A stretch of 64,000 bases of DNA from Bacteroidales bacterium UBA6229 (GCA_002440975.1 DJWN01000025.1:1-64000), one strand, 5' to 3'. Shown: positions 18,485 to 27,393, numbered from the stretch's first letter. Numbers and translations: made by a program. The notes: generated by a model from the sequence alone, not told the origin.

Positions 18485-19378
18485 TTATTGACTGAGTTTG
18501 CGGTATTTTTCTGCATTGGCGGCATCACCAAAACGGGCATAAATATTAGCGATATACAAAGCAAATCGTTTATTTTGTGTTTCTCTGTAAAGATTTTCGA
18601 ACAAGGGAAGTGCTTTCTTAAAATCTGCTGTTGAAGCGTCCAACCCCTTCAGCATGATGTTGTACTGTTTGCGGGTTTTGTTGTTTTCATAATCCTGAAC
18701 TTCTTTTTGATAACGGGCTTCAGCCTTATCATATAATTGAATGGCTTGCCAACTTCTGGCCTCTGTATGTGTTGGGTTGAGACTGAGAAGTTGCAAAGCA
18801 ATTTTATCCAGTCCTTCGGTTTGTTCGCTTTGTTGTTTTGCGTCAAAATAGGCAGTAAGCAAGTGTTCATCTTGTTGGGCTTGCGGATTGGGTGGCCACA
18901 AATCAATGGCTTTTTTCCATTGGGCAGTTTCGGTGTAGATTTCAAAAAGGCGGGTGCGCTCTGCTTTGGCTGCTTTGCTTTCAGGAAATTGTTGTTCCAA
19001 CGGTTCCAAAACACCAGATTCTTTTGAAATATTTCCCTGCTCACGATACAGTTTTCCCAGTTTTTGGTAAACTTCCGGACTGGCGGTTTTGTGGTAAATC
19101 GCAAGTTTGTAATACGATTCAGCTTTATCTGAGAGGCCAAGTACTTCAGCTACTTCGGCAGCCTGTTCGTAGTGGTTTTTTTCGGCCACTGATCCCGAAG
19201 CCTCATCGGCAGCTATTAATTCTTCATATAATGAAAGTGATTCCTGTAGTTTGCCTTGTTCAAACGCCTGTTGTGCCTGCTGAGGTTTTGTAAGTTTATT
19301 TCCTGTACTACAGCTTGCAAGTAGCGTGATAGAAACTAATATGAAAAACCATCTTTGAATTACTAATTGCATTGTCAT
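18485..19378 (-). CDS. TPR-repeat lipoprotein
   Basis: From ATG 19378 this is a 297-residue protein with a lipoprotein signal (hydrophobic residues 11-21, then LLASC with lipid-accepting Cys23). Helical tetratricopeptide-like repeats follow (AQQAFEQGKLQESLSLYEEL, YKLAIYHKTASPEVYQKLGK, LFEIYTETAQWKKAIDLW and further units). The frame is open upstream to 19462, but that extension would cross the promoter and precede the signal peptide, so 19378 (or the ATG at 19372) is preferred. TPR lipoproteins usually scaffold envelope complexes. The specific partner is unknown. It heads the operon with thiL and uvrC. Confidence 0.78.
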   Translation of the reverse strand: MTMQLVIQRWFFILVSITLLASCSTGNKLTKPQQAQQAFEQGKLQESLSLYEELIAADEASGSVAEKNHYEQAAEVAEVLGLSDKAESYYKLAIYHKTASPEVYQKLGKLYREQGNISKESGVLEPLEQQFPESKAAKAERTRLFEIYTETAQWKKAIDLWPPNPQAQQDEHLLTAYFDAKQQSEQTEGLDKIALQLLSLNPTHTEARSWQAIQLYDKAEARYQKEVQDYENNKTRKQYNIMLKGLDASTADFKKALPLFENLYRETQNKRFALYIANIYARFGDAANAEKYRKLSQ

Positions 19379-19394
19379 AATAGTTATGGGTTTG

Positions 19395-19402
19395 CAAAAG
19401 TA
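19395..19402 (-). promoter_or_regulatory. Putative -7 element for the TPR lipoprotein-thiL-uvrC operon
   Basis: Minus-strand TACTTTTG matches the Bacteroidota TAnnTTTG consensus and lies 17 bases before the preferred start at 19378. This argues against the longer start at 19462. A convincing -33 TTTG is not visible. Confidence 0.45.
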
Positions 19403-19542
19403 CGGGTTTTTGTGTTTAACATCTTGCTGTGATTTGCGTTGGACATTTAATATACATTCCATTGATAGTCTTAAAGAGTATCAAGTTTAAACTTAGTTTA
19501 AAAGATGATTTGGCGGATAGTTTATCATATTGAGATAAAACA

Positions 19543-19579
19543 AAAAAGCTGTTTCAATTATTTATTAAAACAGCTTTTT
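19543..19579 (-). terminator. Terminator downstream of tRNA-Met
   Basis: A 12-bp inverted repeat (AAAAAGCTGTTT/AAACAGCTTTTT) encloses a 13-base AT-rich loop. It starts eight bases beyond the tRNA 3' end. The T-rich arm gives termination for minus-strand transcription, and the symmetry would allow both directions. Confidence 0.82.
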
Positions 19580-19586
19580 AATTTTG

Positions 19587-19660
19587 TGGGCCCACCAGGA
19601 CTTGAACCTGGGACCTACTGATTATGAGTCAGTTGCTCTAACCAACTGAGCTATAGGCCC
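19587..19660 (-). tRNA. tRNA-Met (anticodon CAT)
   Basis: A 74-nt cloverleaf: acceptor GGGCCTA pairs with the 3' arm TGGGCCC up to one wobble position, D-arm AGCTCAGTTGGTTAGAGC, anticodon stem ACTGA/TCAGT with loop CTCATAA, and T-arm with GGTTCAAGTCC. CCA is not encoded. The CAT anticodon with a non-initiator acceptor stem means elongator Met. The alternative is a lysidine-modified tRNA-Ile2, which shares the GGGCC-type acceptor start and cannot be excluded by eye. Confidence 0.88.
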
Positions 19661-19761
19661 TGAATTTGCATTTTTTTTATAGGAAAAAACACAGATTCCT
19701 TTTTTTTGAAGCTGCAAAGTTACATATTTGCTTCTTATTTCTGCAACAAAAAATTTTCCTT

Positions 19762-20412
19762 ATGAAAAACTTCAAGGCTGTGAAAAATATCATTTTCGAT
19801 TTTGGTGGTGTAGTGTTAGACATTGATCCGGTTCAAACCTTGAACGAACTCAAAAAATTAGGTTTTAATGAAGTTGAACTACTCGAACAACCTGAATTTA
19901 AAGATCAGATCATGGGCAAGTTTGAGCGGGGCATTTTAACACCAGAAACTTTTCGAAACAAGATCAGAAATTTTTTGAAGCTCGATGCTAGTGATCAGCG
20001 TATTGACGATGCATGGAATGCTTTATTGCTCGATATTCCAAAAGAGCGAATAAAAGTCATTGAGCAGGCAAAATCGCATTATAATATTTTTCTGTTGAGC
20101 AATTCGAATGAAATTCATTATGATGTGTATGTTAGAGATTTGCAACTCAGATTTGGCTATCGGGAATTTGATCAGCTTTTCCACAAAGCATATTTCTCAT
20201 TCGATTTGCATCTAAGCAAGCCTAATCCGGAGATCTTTGAGTTTGTTTTGGATCAGCATAAGATGCTTCCCGAAGAAACTTTATTCATCGACGACACACT
20301 CGAACATATCGAATCGGCACGTAAGCTTGGCTTCCAGACCTATCACCTTGAAAAGCCTGTTCGATTAAGAGATTTATTTACGGATGGCAGGTTGAAGGAA
20401 GATCTGAAATAG
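19762..20412 (+). CDS. HAD-superfamily phosphatase (subfamily IA)
   Basis: From ATG 19762 (MKNFKAVKNIIFDFGGVVLD) this is 216 residues. All four HAD motifs are visible: DFGGVVLDID with nucleophile Asp, FLLSNSNEIH (motif II Ser), SKPNPEIFEF (motif III Lys) and LFIDDTLEHIESA (motif IV acidic pair). A helical cap occupies about residues 20-80. The family includes YihX-like alpha-D-glucose-1-phosphatases and other small-molecule phosphatases; the substrate cannot be told from sequence. The open frame reaches back to 19666, but that extension runs into the tRNA edge and precedes motif I by too much. The 3' end overlaps the convergent dusB by 35 bases. Confidence 0.88.
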   Translation: MKNFKAVKNIIFDFGGVVLDIDPVQTLNELKKLGFNEVELLEQPEFKDQIMGKFERGILTPETFRNKIRNFLKLDASDQRIDDAWNALLLDIPKERIKVIEQAKSHYNIFLLSNSNEIHYDVYVRDLQLRFGYREFDQLFHKAYFSFDLHLSKPNPEIFEFVLDQHKMLPEETLFIDDTLEHIESARKLGFQTYHLEKPVRLRDLFTDGRLKEDLK

Positions 20413-21424
20413 CATCGGTATCTGTTGCATGTTTTTCAAAATCAAATCCGTCATAATAGCCAATTATTTCATCCAGTAATGCAAACATGGGTGCTGCATC
20501 TTCAATCTGCATCATTTTTATTCTGAAGGCTTTGAAGTTAGGGTATCCTTTAAAATAGTCGCTCCAGTGCTTGCGCATTTCCATCAATGCCTGCCGTTCG
20601 CCTTTCCAGTCAATGGAACGTTCTAGTTGTATTTTACTGATTCGAACCCGCTCGTGAATATCTGGTTTTTCAGGTAATACTCCCGTCTTCAGGTAATGTT
20701 TGATTTCATGAAAAATCCAGGGATTGCCATAACTTCCTCTTGCAACCATTAATCCATCCACGCCAAAGCTGTCCTTGAAAAATTTAGCAGATGGCCCGTC
20801 AATCACATCTCCATTGCCAAAAACAGGGATGTGCATCCGTTGGTTTTCTTTCACCTTCCCGATTAAGGTCCAGTCGGCTGGCACACTGGAACGGGTGGTT
20901 CTGAGTCGTCCGTGAACAGTGAGTGCTTGTATGCCAACATCCTGTAATTTTTCGGCAATCTCTACGATATCTTTTCTGTTTTCGTCATAACCCAGACGGG
21001 TTTTAACAGTTACCGGAAGTTTTACTGCTTTTACCACAGCTTCAGTCATGGCAACCATTTTTGGGATATCATTCATAATACCCGAACCGGCTCCTTTTGA
21101 AGCCACTTTTTTTACCGGACAGCCAAAGTTGATGTCAATAATATCGGGTGAAACACTCTCGGCATAAAGTGCTGCCTTTACCATCGAATCAATGTCGTGG
21201 CCAAAAATCTGAATTCCTATTGGGCGTTCAAATTCATTAAAATCCAGTTTTTTTACACTTTTAGCAGCATCTCTGATCAAACCTTCAGAAGATATAAATT
21301 CGGTGTACATGATATCGGCACCAAACATCTTGCACACATACCTGAAAGGCGGGTCGCTCACATCTTCCATGGGCGCCAGTAAAACAGGGAATTCTTCAAG
21401 TTTAATATTACCGATTTTAATCAC
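20378..21424 (-). CDS. dusB: tRNA-dihydrouridine synthase
   Basis: An FMN enzyme that reduces specific uridines in tRNA D-loops. From the GTG at 21424 (read VIKIGNIKLEEFPVLLAPME) it is 348 residues. Visible motifs are APMEDVSDPPFR, DINFGCPVKKVASKGAGSG (catalytic Cys), VKTRLGYDE, VHGRLRTTR, FGNGDVIDG and MVARGSYGNPWIF (FMN phosphate binding). The frame is open upstream to 21592, but that would overlap the divergent CPBP gene and its promoter, and the family begins at the KIGN segment, so the GTG is chosen. It ends inside the 3' end of the convergent HAD gene. Confidence 0.93.
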   Translation of the reverse strand: MIKIGNIKLEEFPVLLAPMEDVSDPPFRYVCKMFGADIMYTEFISSEGLIRDAAKSVKKLDFNEFERPIGIQIFGHDIDSMVKAALYAESVSPDIIDINFGCPVKKVASKGAGSGIMNDIPKMVAMTEAVVKAVKLPVTVKTRLGYDENRKDIVEIAEKLQDVGIQALTVHGRLRTTRSSVPADWTLIGKVKENQRMHIPVFGNGDVIDGPSAKFFKDSFGVDGLMVARGSYGNPWIFHEIKHYLKTGVLPEKPDIHERVRISKIQLERSIDWKGERQALMEMRKHWSDYFKGYPNFKAFRIKMMQIEDAAPMFALLDEIIGYYDGFDFEKHATDTDAISDLPSTCHP

Positions 21425-21463
21425 AGTATTCTTTTTGAATAATAATTGAGCCTGCAAAAATAC

Positions 21464-21471
21464 TAACTTTG
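21464..21471 (+). promoter_or_regulatory. Putative -7 element for the CPBP protease gene
   Basis: TAACTTTG matches the Bacteroidota -7 consensus, 32 bases before the ATG at 21504. Candidate -33 TTG sequences upstream are at poor spacing (15 or 26 bases). Confidence 0.4.
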
Positions 21472-21503
21472 CGCATTCTGGATATGAATCCCACATAAGC
21501 TGT

Positions 21504-22424
21504 ATGATGTTAGCTGTTTTTGAGCAGACTTCTTCTGCCTTTAAGTTGTTTATTTTGTTGGGCTTATTGCTCTTAGGTGCTTTGCTTGGCATGTTGACAG
21601 GTTTAGCACTGACTGCTATCTTTTACGGACTTCCTGTTGATATGCTTATACTCGATCAGGAAAGTACCCGGGAATTGCAAATTGCCCGTTTGATGCAGCT
21701 CAGTGGTCAGTTGGGCTTGTTTGTTTTTCCGCCCTTGTTCTACGCCTGGCTTACAAATAGCAGGCCCTTGCAATCGCTGGGTTTTAAAGGCTTAAAAAAC
21801 ACTGAAGTTGTATTATTTGGTGTTATCACCATGTTTGTAAGTTTGCCGCTGATACATTTTCTGGGAGAATGGAATAGTCAGTTGCACTTGCCTGAATCAA
21901 TGGCTTCGTTGGAACAATGGATGCTTACTAAAGAAGAGCAGGCGGCGGAGTTGAGCGAGCGTTTTTTGCAGATTACTTCTATTTCAGGTTTGGCGTTTAA
22001 TTTGTTTATGATGGCTGTGATTCCGGCTATTGGTGAGGAATTGGTGTTTAGAGGTGCGCTACAGCCCTTGTTGATTCGTTTGTTTAGGAATGCACACATC
22101 GGAATTATTTTGGCTTCACTTCTCTTCGGGTTGATGCATTTGCAATTCTATGGACTTTTGCCCCGTGTGGTTTTAGGGTTGTTTTTGGGGTATTATTTTT
22201 ACTATTCCAGATCACTTTGGCTTCCGATTCTGATGCATTTTGTAAATAATGGCACCGCAGTTATCGTTTACTATTTAAACCATAACGGATTTATCGATAT
22301 AGAGATGGAGAACTTTGGTGCATCTGAAGCTATGTGGTTGGTTATTTTTAGTTTGCTGCTAGTTGTTGCAGGCATTGTTTATGCAAAACGGATATTTTTA
22401 TCCACTACCAATGCAGTGAATTAA
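21504..22424 (+). CDS. CPBP-family intramembrane glutamic endopeptidase
   Basis: A 306-residue polytopic membrane protein with about eight hydrophobic segments. The catalytic core of the CAAX-processing/bacteriocin-processing (Abi) family is clear: GEELVFRG (EExxxR motif, about 177), LLFGLMHLQFYG (FxxxH, about 210) and LPILMHFVNNG (HxxxN, about 243). These proteases cleave within the membrane; bacterial members often act in peptide processing or self-immunity, but no bacteriocin gene is nearby. Two consecutive ATGs begin the gene. It is divergent from dusB. Confidence 0.9.
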   Translation: MMLAVFEQTSSAFKLFILLGLLLLGALLGMLTGLALTAIFYGLPVDMLILDQESTRELQIARLMQLSGQLGLFVFPPLFYAWLTNSRPLQSLGFKGLKNTEVVLFGVITMFVSLPLIHFLGEWNSQLHLPESMASLEQWMLTKEEQAAELSERFLQITSISGLAFNLFMMAVIPAIGEELVFRGALQPLLIRLFRNAHIGIILASLLFGLMHLQFYGLLPRVVLGLFLGYYFYYSRSLWLPILMHFVNNGTAVIVYYLNHNGFIDIEMENFGASEAMWLVIFSLLLVVAGIVYAKRIFLSTTNAVN

Positions 22425-22440
22425 CCCACTCAAAACAAAA

Positions 22441-22467
22441 AAAGGCACTGATCTGGTCAATGCCTTT
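22441..22467. terminator. Bidirectional terminator between CPBP protease and exbD
   Basis: An AAAGGCA/TGCCTTT stem with a 13-base loop lies between convergent genes. An A-run precedes it and TTCTTAATT follows, so both directions are served. Confidence 0.75.
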
Positions 22468-22489
22468 CTTAATTCATTTTTGTCAGGTT

Positions 22490-22951
22490 TTAATTCTGAC
22501 CTTTCAGAGTAGAGTAATTGATACGGAATGCACCGCTTTTTCGCAATTCTTGTTTTACATCGGTTACGATACCCATTTTGGTTTCGCTGTGGACTTTGAG
22601 CGAAGTTGTAAGGAAGTTACGGTCGGCTTCGTTACGGGCTTCGCGTTCGCGTGCAATAAATTCCGGAACATCTTCAACGCGGGCAAACTGATCATTGAGC
22701 TGAATACGTGATTCAGTGCCATAAAGAGTTGCATTTGTTGGTGGTCCCATATAAATATACATCACAAGAGATTTCTTATCCAGCTTTTGAACTTCTGTAG
22801 CTTGCGGCAGTCTTATTTTTACGCGTAAGGTAACCTCTCTCATCACGGTAGTAACCATAAAGAAAAACAACAACATAAAAATGATATCAGGCAATGAGGA
22901 AGTATTAATTGCCGGTGAACCTTTGCCTTTTTTTGTCTTGAATTTTGACAT
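22490..22951 (-). CDS. exbD: ExbD/TolR-family biopolymer transport protein (second copy)
   Basis: A 153-residue inner-membrane protein with a short basic cytoplasmic N-terminus (MSKFKTKKGKGSPAINTSS), then one transmembrane helix containing the conserved aspartate (LPDIIFMLLFFFMVTT), then a periplasmic domain. The Asp in the helix is the proton-path residue of ExbD/TolR. It begins one base after the first exbD ends, and is the last gene of an exbB-X-exbD-exbD operon. Two different ExbD copies in one operon are common in Bacteroidota and may form hetero-oligomers. Confidence 0.93.
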   Translation of the reverse strand: MSKFKTKKGKGSPAINTSSLPDIIFMLLFFFMVTTVMREVTLRVKIRLPQATEVQKLDKKSLVMYIYMGPPTNATLYGTESRIQLNDQFARVEDVPEFIAREREARNEADRNFLTTSLKVHSETKMGIVTDVKQELRKSGAFRINYSTLKGQN

Positions 22952-22952
22952 A

Positions 22953-23531
22953 TTACCTATCTCCTATATCTTCGGGTTCAGCTTCACTAATACGCACAGG
23001 CACAGCTTCATTGATGGCTTTTATTTCATCCTCATTAATGAGACTGCTAAAACGGGTACCAAAATGTTTCTGTGCCATTTCATCCTTCAGTTCGTTAAAG
23101 GCTCTTGCCAGCTCATTTTGAACCATGATGTACATCTCATAAGATGTGCCCCGGTCATTTTTCAATGAAATAACGCCTTTACTGGTATGAATCTCGCCAA
23201 GCAGATCAATGGTTTTTAGTTCCGTTTCAGGGTAATCCGGATTATCAGGATATACCGGAACCATAAACCTTTTGGCAACATCTTTTAAAGTTGAGATATC
23301 GCCGATTTTTCCATCAACCAAAAGGCGGTCATTTTTATTTACCAGAACATTCAGGATGTTTCTTTCTTTAATCTTGATGTCTTCATCAGGGTTTTCAACC
23401 GGAGGAGGGAGCCGACGTGTAATACCGGTATCCACATCCATAGTTGTTGTCACCAAAAAGAAAATCAACAAGAGGAATGCAATATCAGCCATTGAGCCCG
23501 CATTGATTTCGGGGGATGCTCTTCTAGCCAT
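22953..23531 (-). CDS. exbD: ExbD/TolR-family biopolymer transport protein (first copy)
   Basis: A 192-residue ExbD paralogue, longer than its downstream neighbour because of an enlarged periplasmic domain. The N-terminus MARRASPEINAGSM leads into ADIAFLLLIFFLVTT, the helix with the conserved Asp. RRLPPPVENPDEDIKIKERN follows as the proline-rich periplasmic entry. Six bases separate it from the upstream membrane-protein gene. With ExbB it should form the proton-driven motor that energises TonB. Confidence 0.93.
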   Translation of the reverse strand: MARRASPEINAGSMADIAFLLLIFFLVTTTMDVDTGITRRLPPPVENPDEDIKIKERNILNVLVNKNDRLLVDGKIGDISTLKDVAKRFMVPVYPDNPDYPETELKTIDLLGEIHTSKGVISLKNDRGTSYEMYIMVQNELARAFNELKDEMAQKHFGTRFSSLINEDEIKAINEAVPVRISEAEPEDIGDR

Positions 23532-23537
23532 AATTGA

Positions 23538-23954
23538 TTATTTAAAGATTTTTAATACACTCGAGAATACAATTGCCAGCAAGGCAACGGCAAAAGCGAT
23601 ATAGGTAAAAATAATCCCCATACCTACATTGCGTGAGGTTTGTTCCGTGATCTTGAGTAGTTCCAGTTTCGTGTCGCTATAGGTATTTCCTGCGATGCTA
23701 TAAGCAATAAAGCCTAATATGGCTACCACAACAAGAATTACCAATAGCTTGATGGCATTCTTTGGAGCCAGGATAAGCCCATAAATTGGAGATGCAATAG
23801 CAATAACTACTCCAGAGATCATCAGTATGTAACTCCACTGCAAAAACTTGGATGATTCAATTGATTCCATGTAGAACAGCACAGCCAATACTGCTGACAC
23901 GGCCATCAACACATAAAGCACCCAGCTTACGTATTTTGATAGTTTGTCAACCAT
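23538..23954 (-). CDS. Conserved membrane protein within the exbB-exbD operon
   Basis: A 138-residue protein with four predicted membrane segments (about 10-27, 38-62, 69-88 and 108-135) and a short polar loop (NTYSDTKLELLKITEQTSRN) between the last two. No catalytic motif or named family is recognised. It lies five bases downstream of exbB and six bases upstream of the first exbD, so it is almost certainly co-translated with the motor. A structural or assembly role in the Ton complex is inference from position only. Confidence 0.75.
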   Translation of the reverse strand: MVDKLSKYVSWVLYVLMAVSAVLAVLFYMESIESSKFLQWSYILMISGVVIAIASPIYGLILAPKNAIKLLVILVVVAILGFIAYSIAGNTYSDTKLELLKITEQTSRNVGMGIIFTYIAFAVALLAIVFSSVLKIFK

Positions 23955-23959
23955 AGTTA

Positions 23960-24766
23960 TTATTTTTTGGTGTATTTGTTCATAATGTCAATAAAGGTAA
24001 TGGAACTGTCTTCCATATCGTTTACCAGATTATCAATTTTCGATACAATATAATTGTAGAAAATTTGAAGAATAATCGCTACGATAAGACCGAATACAGT
24101 AGTCAAAAGGGCTACTTTGATACCTGTTGCAACAATCTGGGGAGAAATATCACCAGCGGCAGCAATGTCGTCAAAGGCCTGGATCATACCGATTACAGTA
24201 CCCATAAAACCAAGCATAGGAGCCAGGGCGATAAACAGAGAAATCCAGCTTACACCACTTTCCAGGCGGCCGGTGATAACTGAGCCATAGGAAACGATTG
24301 ATTTTTCAACCTCTTCCACGCCCGAATCGTAGCGTAGCAAACCCTGATAGAAGATGCTGGCGACAGGACCGCGGGTGTTGCGGCAGATTTCTTTTGCTTT
24401 ATCCACACCATCGCTATCGAGTGCTGATTCGATAGAAGTGAGCAATTTCTTGGTGTTGGTTGTGCTAAGCGTTAAATAGATTATTCTTTCAATGCTGATA
24501 GCAAGACCAAAAATGAGGGTGAGCAAAACAATACCCATAAATTCCGGACCACCTTCGATGAATTTTTCTTTCAAAACTTCGTGAAAAGTTTGTGGTCTTT
24601 CTGGTTCTGCCTGCATTTCGACAGTTTCTGCTGCAACAACTTCTTCTACCACTGCTGTGGTATCTTGTGTTGTAGTATCAGGGTCTGAATCCTGTGCAAA
24701 CATGATTGTGCTGGCACCAAAGGTGATTATGCCTGCGATTGTTAGTAAAGCAATGATTTTTTTCAT
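23960..24766 (-). CDS. exbB: MotA/TolQ/ExbB proton channel family protein
   Basis: A 268-residue protein. The N-terminus has a hydrophobic signal-like segment (about 5-22), then a Thr/Glu/Val-rich periplasmic stretch, both typical of Bacteroidota ExbB. The core has the first helix at about 78-97 (FMGIVLLTLIFGLAISIERI), the cytoplasmic helical domain, and paired helices at about 175-198 (WISLFIALAPMLGFMGTVIGM) and 215-245, with conserved Gly/Pro/Thr proton-path residues. It is the first gene of its operon and has a two-box promoter upstream. It supplies proton-motive-force coupling to TonB. Confidence 0.95.
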   Translation of the reverse strand: MKKIIALLTIAGIITFGASTIMFAQDSDPDTTTQDTTAVVEEVVAAETVEMQAEPERPQTFHEVLKEKFIEGGPEFMGIVLLTLIFGLAISIERIIYLTLSTTNTKKLLTSIESALDSDGVDKAKEICRNTRGPVASIFYQGLLRYDSGVEEVEKSIVSYGSVITGRLESGVSWISLFIALAPMLGFMGTVIGMIQAFDDIAAAGDISPQIVATGIKVALLTTVFGLIVAIILQIFYNYIVSKIDNLVNDMEDSSITFIDIMNKYTKK

Positions 24767-24847
24767 AGTTAAAAATGATGTTGATTACTACTTTAAACTC
24801 CGTTTGAGTGGTTAATATTATTTTGGTTAAATAGAATTCACGATCAA

Positions 24848-24878
24848 CAAAAGTATGAATAATATCAAAAAAAACAAG
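24848..24878 (-). promoter_or_regulatory. Promoter of the exbB operon
   Basis: On the minus strand CTTG (24878-24875) is separated by exactly 19 bases from TACTTTTG (24855-24848). This matches the Bacteroidota primary-sigma -33/-7 arrangement. The ATG is about 80 bases downstream. Confidence 0.65.
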
Positions 24879-24919
24879 AGAACATTATGTGCTATTTGTA
24901 TTTTAACCAAAAATTATTG

Positions 24920-25007
24920 CGGAGAGGGCGGGATTCGAACCCGCGATACCCTTTTGGAGTATACACACTTTCCAGGCGTGCGCCTTCAACCACTCGGCCA
25001 CCTCTCC
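24920..25007 (-). tRNA. tRNA-Ser (anticodon GGA)
   Basis: An 88-nt class II tRNA. Acceptor GGAGAGG pairs with CCTCTCC, with discriminator G. The D-arm is GGCCGAGTGGTTGAAGGC and the anticodon loop CTGGAAA reads GGA. A long variable arm of serine type (TATACTCCAAAAGGGTATC) and a standard GGTTCGAATCC T-loop follow. CCA is not encoded. Confidence 0.96.
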
Positions 25008-25143
25008 ATTGCCTCTACAGAACGATGTATTTTAGCGAAAGCTAAAAACAGAGGCCAAAATTACACTTTTTTTAAGATTACAGAAGGATTCTGCTTGCCT
25101 TATCTTTAGTTTTAATTCATTCTAAATTTCTGTTGAAAACAGG

Positions 25144-27393
25144 CTACCTAAGTTTACTGACCAAAAACTGATGTTCACTTTCATTTAAGCCGTCAGATAG
25201 TCTTAAAACATAGGATCCTGCACTCAGATCAGAAATATTTATGCCATTTTCTGAATCGTTTAAAACACCTGATTTCACTAGCTTTCCTAAAGTGTTATAG
25301 ATGAAAAATTGCATATTTGAGGAGATAATCCCTTCAATATGGAGCTTATCGTATGCCGGATTTGGAAATAACTTCTGGATTATACCCGTTTCTGGCAGGC
25401 CAACATAAGTCGAGGTTATTTCTATGTCGTCAATAAACATCCCTTCTTCGGTAACGTAAACGTCGCTAACAAATCTGAAACGAAGCTGAACATAAGGGAG
25501 GCCAAGGTAATCTTCAAGATCATAAAACTTCTGTACCCAGCTGTTTTGATTTCCGTTGAAAGTTTCCAGGATAGTCCAATTCAATCCGTTGGTAGTAACT
25601 TCCAGATACATATAATCATAATCAGTTTCCAGGTTAAACTTTGTCCAGAAAGAAAGCGTGGAGGCAGTCATATCGCTCATATCCAATGCGTTGAGCGTAG
25701 CTGTAGTTTCTGTCGAATTGGTGTAATCTCCCACAGGGCTTTCGGTTAATGAATGATTGCTCGAATAATATTCGGCAGTGCTAAGTCCCCAATCTCCAGT
25801 TAGTTCCCAATAAGGCAGCCCGTTTTCGAAATCAATAAAGAGTGGCAGTGCCAATGGCGGAGCAGGAGTAACACTTACACTATTTGAAGGATAAGATTCT
25901 TCTCCATTTTCTTCGTAAATTGCGGTTATGTAATAGGTGTACAGTGCTAGGTTTTCCAGGCCTTCATCTAAATAGGAAGTTGCAACTGTTGAGTCAACCA
26001 AGGCATTGTCTCTGTAAATCCTGAAGTAGGCGGCATCAATCAGTGGTGCCCATTCCAGACTAACTTTTGAATCGCCTGGAATTGCAACCAGATTGCGGGG
26101 TGGATTGAGCCTGTTGGCCATGGTAACTATTGAAGCCAGCGATGCCTGAGTGAAAATTTTTGCTTGTTCTTCGTTGTTATAACTTGGACCAATCAGGTCG
26201 TTCGAAGTGTGGATGTAAGGGCTGTGATCATCACCGTCTTCGAAAGGGAAAATACCCATATAACCGTTATTGTTAAATGAAGTATGATCGCTGTCGCCAC
26301 CTACCAACATGCCTTGTTCAATAGGAAAATCAGGAAGATAAACACCTGATACCTCCATATAAAAATTAGCAAGTTCCTGAGCAGAAGGAGGATAAATCAG
26401 ATCGGTGTGGATGTAACTTCCATTTTGTAGATACCCGATCATATCAAGATTGAAATAGCCATGTATATCCATTCCCTGCTGCGCAGCAGATTGTGCATAG
26501 GCCGCACTTCCGTACAAACCGTATTCTTCACCAGAAAAAGCACAGAAAATAATCGTCCGGTCGAAAGTATATTGACTTAAAATCCTTGCCATCTCGAGTA
26601 CACCAGCTGTTCCGGAAGCATTATCATCGGCACCCGGAGCATCTCCGCCATTGCTGTACGAATCATAATGTCCACCACAAACAACATACTCTTCCGGGTA
26701 TTTTGTGCCTGTGAGAGTTGCTATTACATTGTCGCTTGCACTCCCCGAAGGCATATTAAAATCCTGCAACTCAACAGCAAGTCCAAGTGCTTCAAATTCT
26801 TGTTTGATCCAGTTTTGAGCCTCTACACTCTGGCTTGAGTAGGCATTGCGTGTGCCATAATTCTCGAGATGCTGAATGATAGCTGTGATGTTGCTTGCAT
26901 CTACTTCTTCTAACAAAGAAACAACAAAAGGATCCGGATCAAAGCTTCTTTGTGATAGTAGTTCGATGGATTTTGGCCAACTGGCAACCGTTTGGTGGAT
27001 TTGCACCATACCATCATTTTTAAAAGGCTTGAGCGAGGATGTTTTGGATGCTCCAATTTGAACTACCGAAAAATGTTCATTTGAATAAAGCCTGGTAGCC
27101 GCTATTTGATTGAAGCTGAAATGAGCTTCCAAATCATCCGGATGTCCATAGATGATGAAATAATTTTCGCCTGTTTCCCAAGCGGTTTGATCTAAAACTG
27201 TTGCCATGCGAGCTACTTGAGCTTTCGTACTGGCAATCACAAAATCCTGACCGATATGGTGTACATTGATGGCAGGATTTTCGATATAGGATTTTAAGTC
27301 AACCTGGTTAGTAACAGGAATAAAAACTAATTCGTCAGCTATTATAGTAATGCTGAACAATAACGTCAATATGACGAGGCTAAATTTCTTCAT
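25144..27393 (-). CDS. Secreted M28-family zinc metallopeptidase with type IX sorting domain
   Basis: A 749-residue exported aminopeptidase-like enzyme. A signal peptide (about 1-20) precedes a ~170-residue N-terminal region. The M28 domain follows with zinc ligands in order: GGHYDS (His242), PGADDNASG (Asp256), FSGEEYG (Glu289/290), NLDMIGY (Asp317) and GGDSDHTSF (His370). A fibronectin type III domain (PPRNLVAIPGDSKVSLEW, about 435-525) and a jelly-roll domain (about 530-665) come next. The C-terminal ~75 residues (LFPNPAYDKLHIEG, IYNTLGKLVKSG, LSAGSYVLRL) are a type A T9SS sorting domain, linking the protein to sprA here. It is monocistronic. Confidence 0.94.
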   Translation of the reverse strand: MKKFSLVILTLLFSITIIADELVFIPVTNQVDLKSYIENPAINVHHIGQDFVIASTKAQVARMATVLDQTAWETGENYFIIYGHPDDLEAHFSFNQIAATRLYSNEHFSVVQIGASKTSSLKPFKNDGMVQIHQTVASWPKSIELLSQRSFDPDPFVVSLLEEVDASNITAIIQHLENYGTRNAYSSQSVEAQNWIKQEFEALGLAVELQDFNMPSGSASDNVIATLTGTKYPEEYVVCGGHYDSYSNGGDAPGADDNASGTAGVLEMARILSQYTFDRTIIFCAFSGEEYGLYGSAAYAQSAAQQGMDIHGYFNLDMIGYLQNGSYIHTDLIYPPSAQELANFYMEVSGVYLPDFPIEQGMLVGGDSDHTSFNNNGYMGIFPFEDGDDHSPYIHTSNDLIGPSYNNEEQAKIFTQASLASIVTMANRLNPPRNLVAIPGDSKVSLEWAPLIDAAYFRIYRDNALVDSTVATSYLDEGLENLALYTYYITAIYEENGEESYPSNSVSVTPAPPLALPLFIDFENGLPYWELTGDWGLSTAEYYSSNHSLTESPVGDYTNSTETTATLNALDMSDMTASTLSFWTKFNLETDYDYMYLEVTTNGLNWTILETFNGNQNSWVQKFYDLEDYLGLPYVQLRFRFVSDVYVTEEGMFIDDIEITSTYVGLPETGIIQKLFPNPAYDKLHIEGIISSNMQFFIYNTLGKLVKSGVLNDSENGINISDLSAGSYVLRLSDGLNESEHQFLVSKLR

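Noticed and set aside
19379..19462. Longer start of the TPR lipoprotein
   Set aside because: The extension precedes the lipoprotein signal and spans the TACTTTTG promoter element.
21425..21592. Longer start of dusB
   Set aside because: It would overlap the divergent CPBP gene; the family begins at the KIGN segment after the GTG at 21424.
24855..25109. 84-residue open frame
   Set aside because: It runs antisense through tRNA-Ser.
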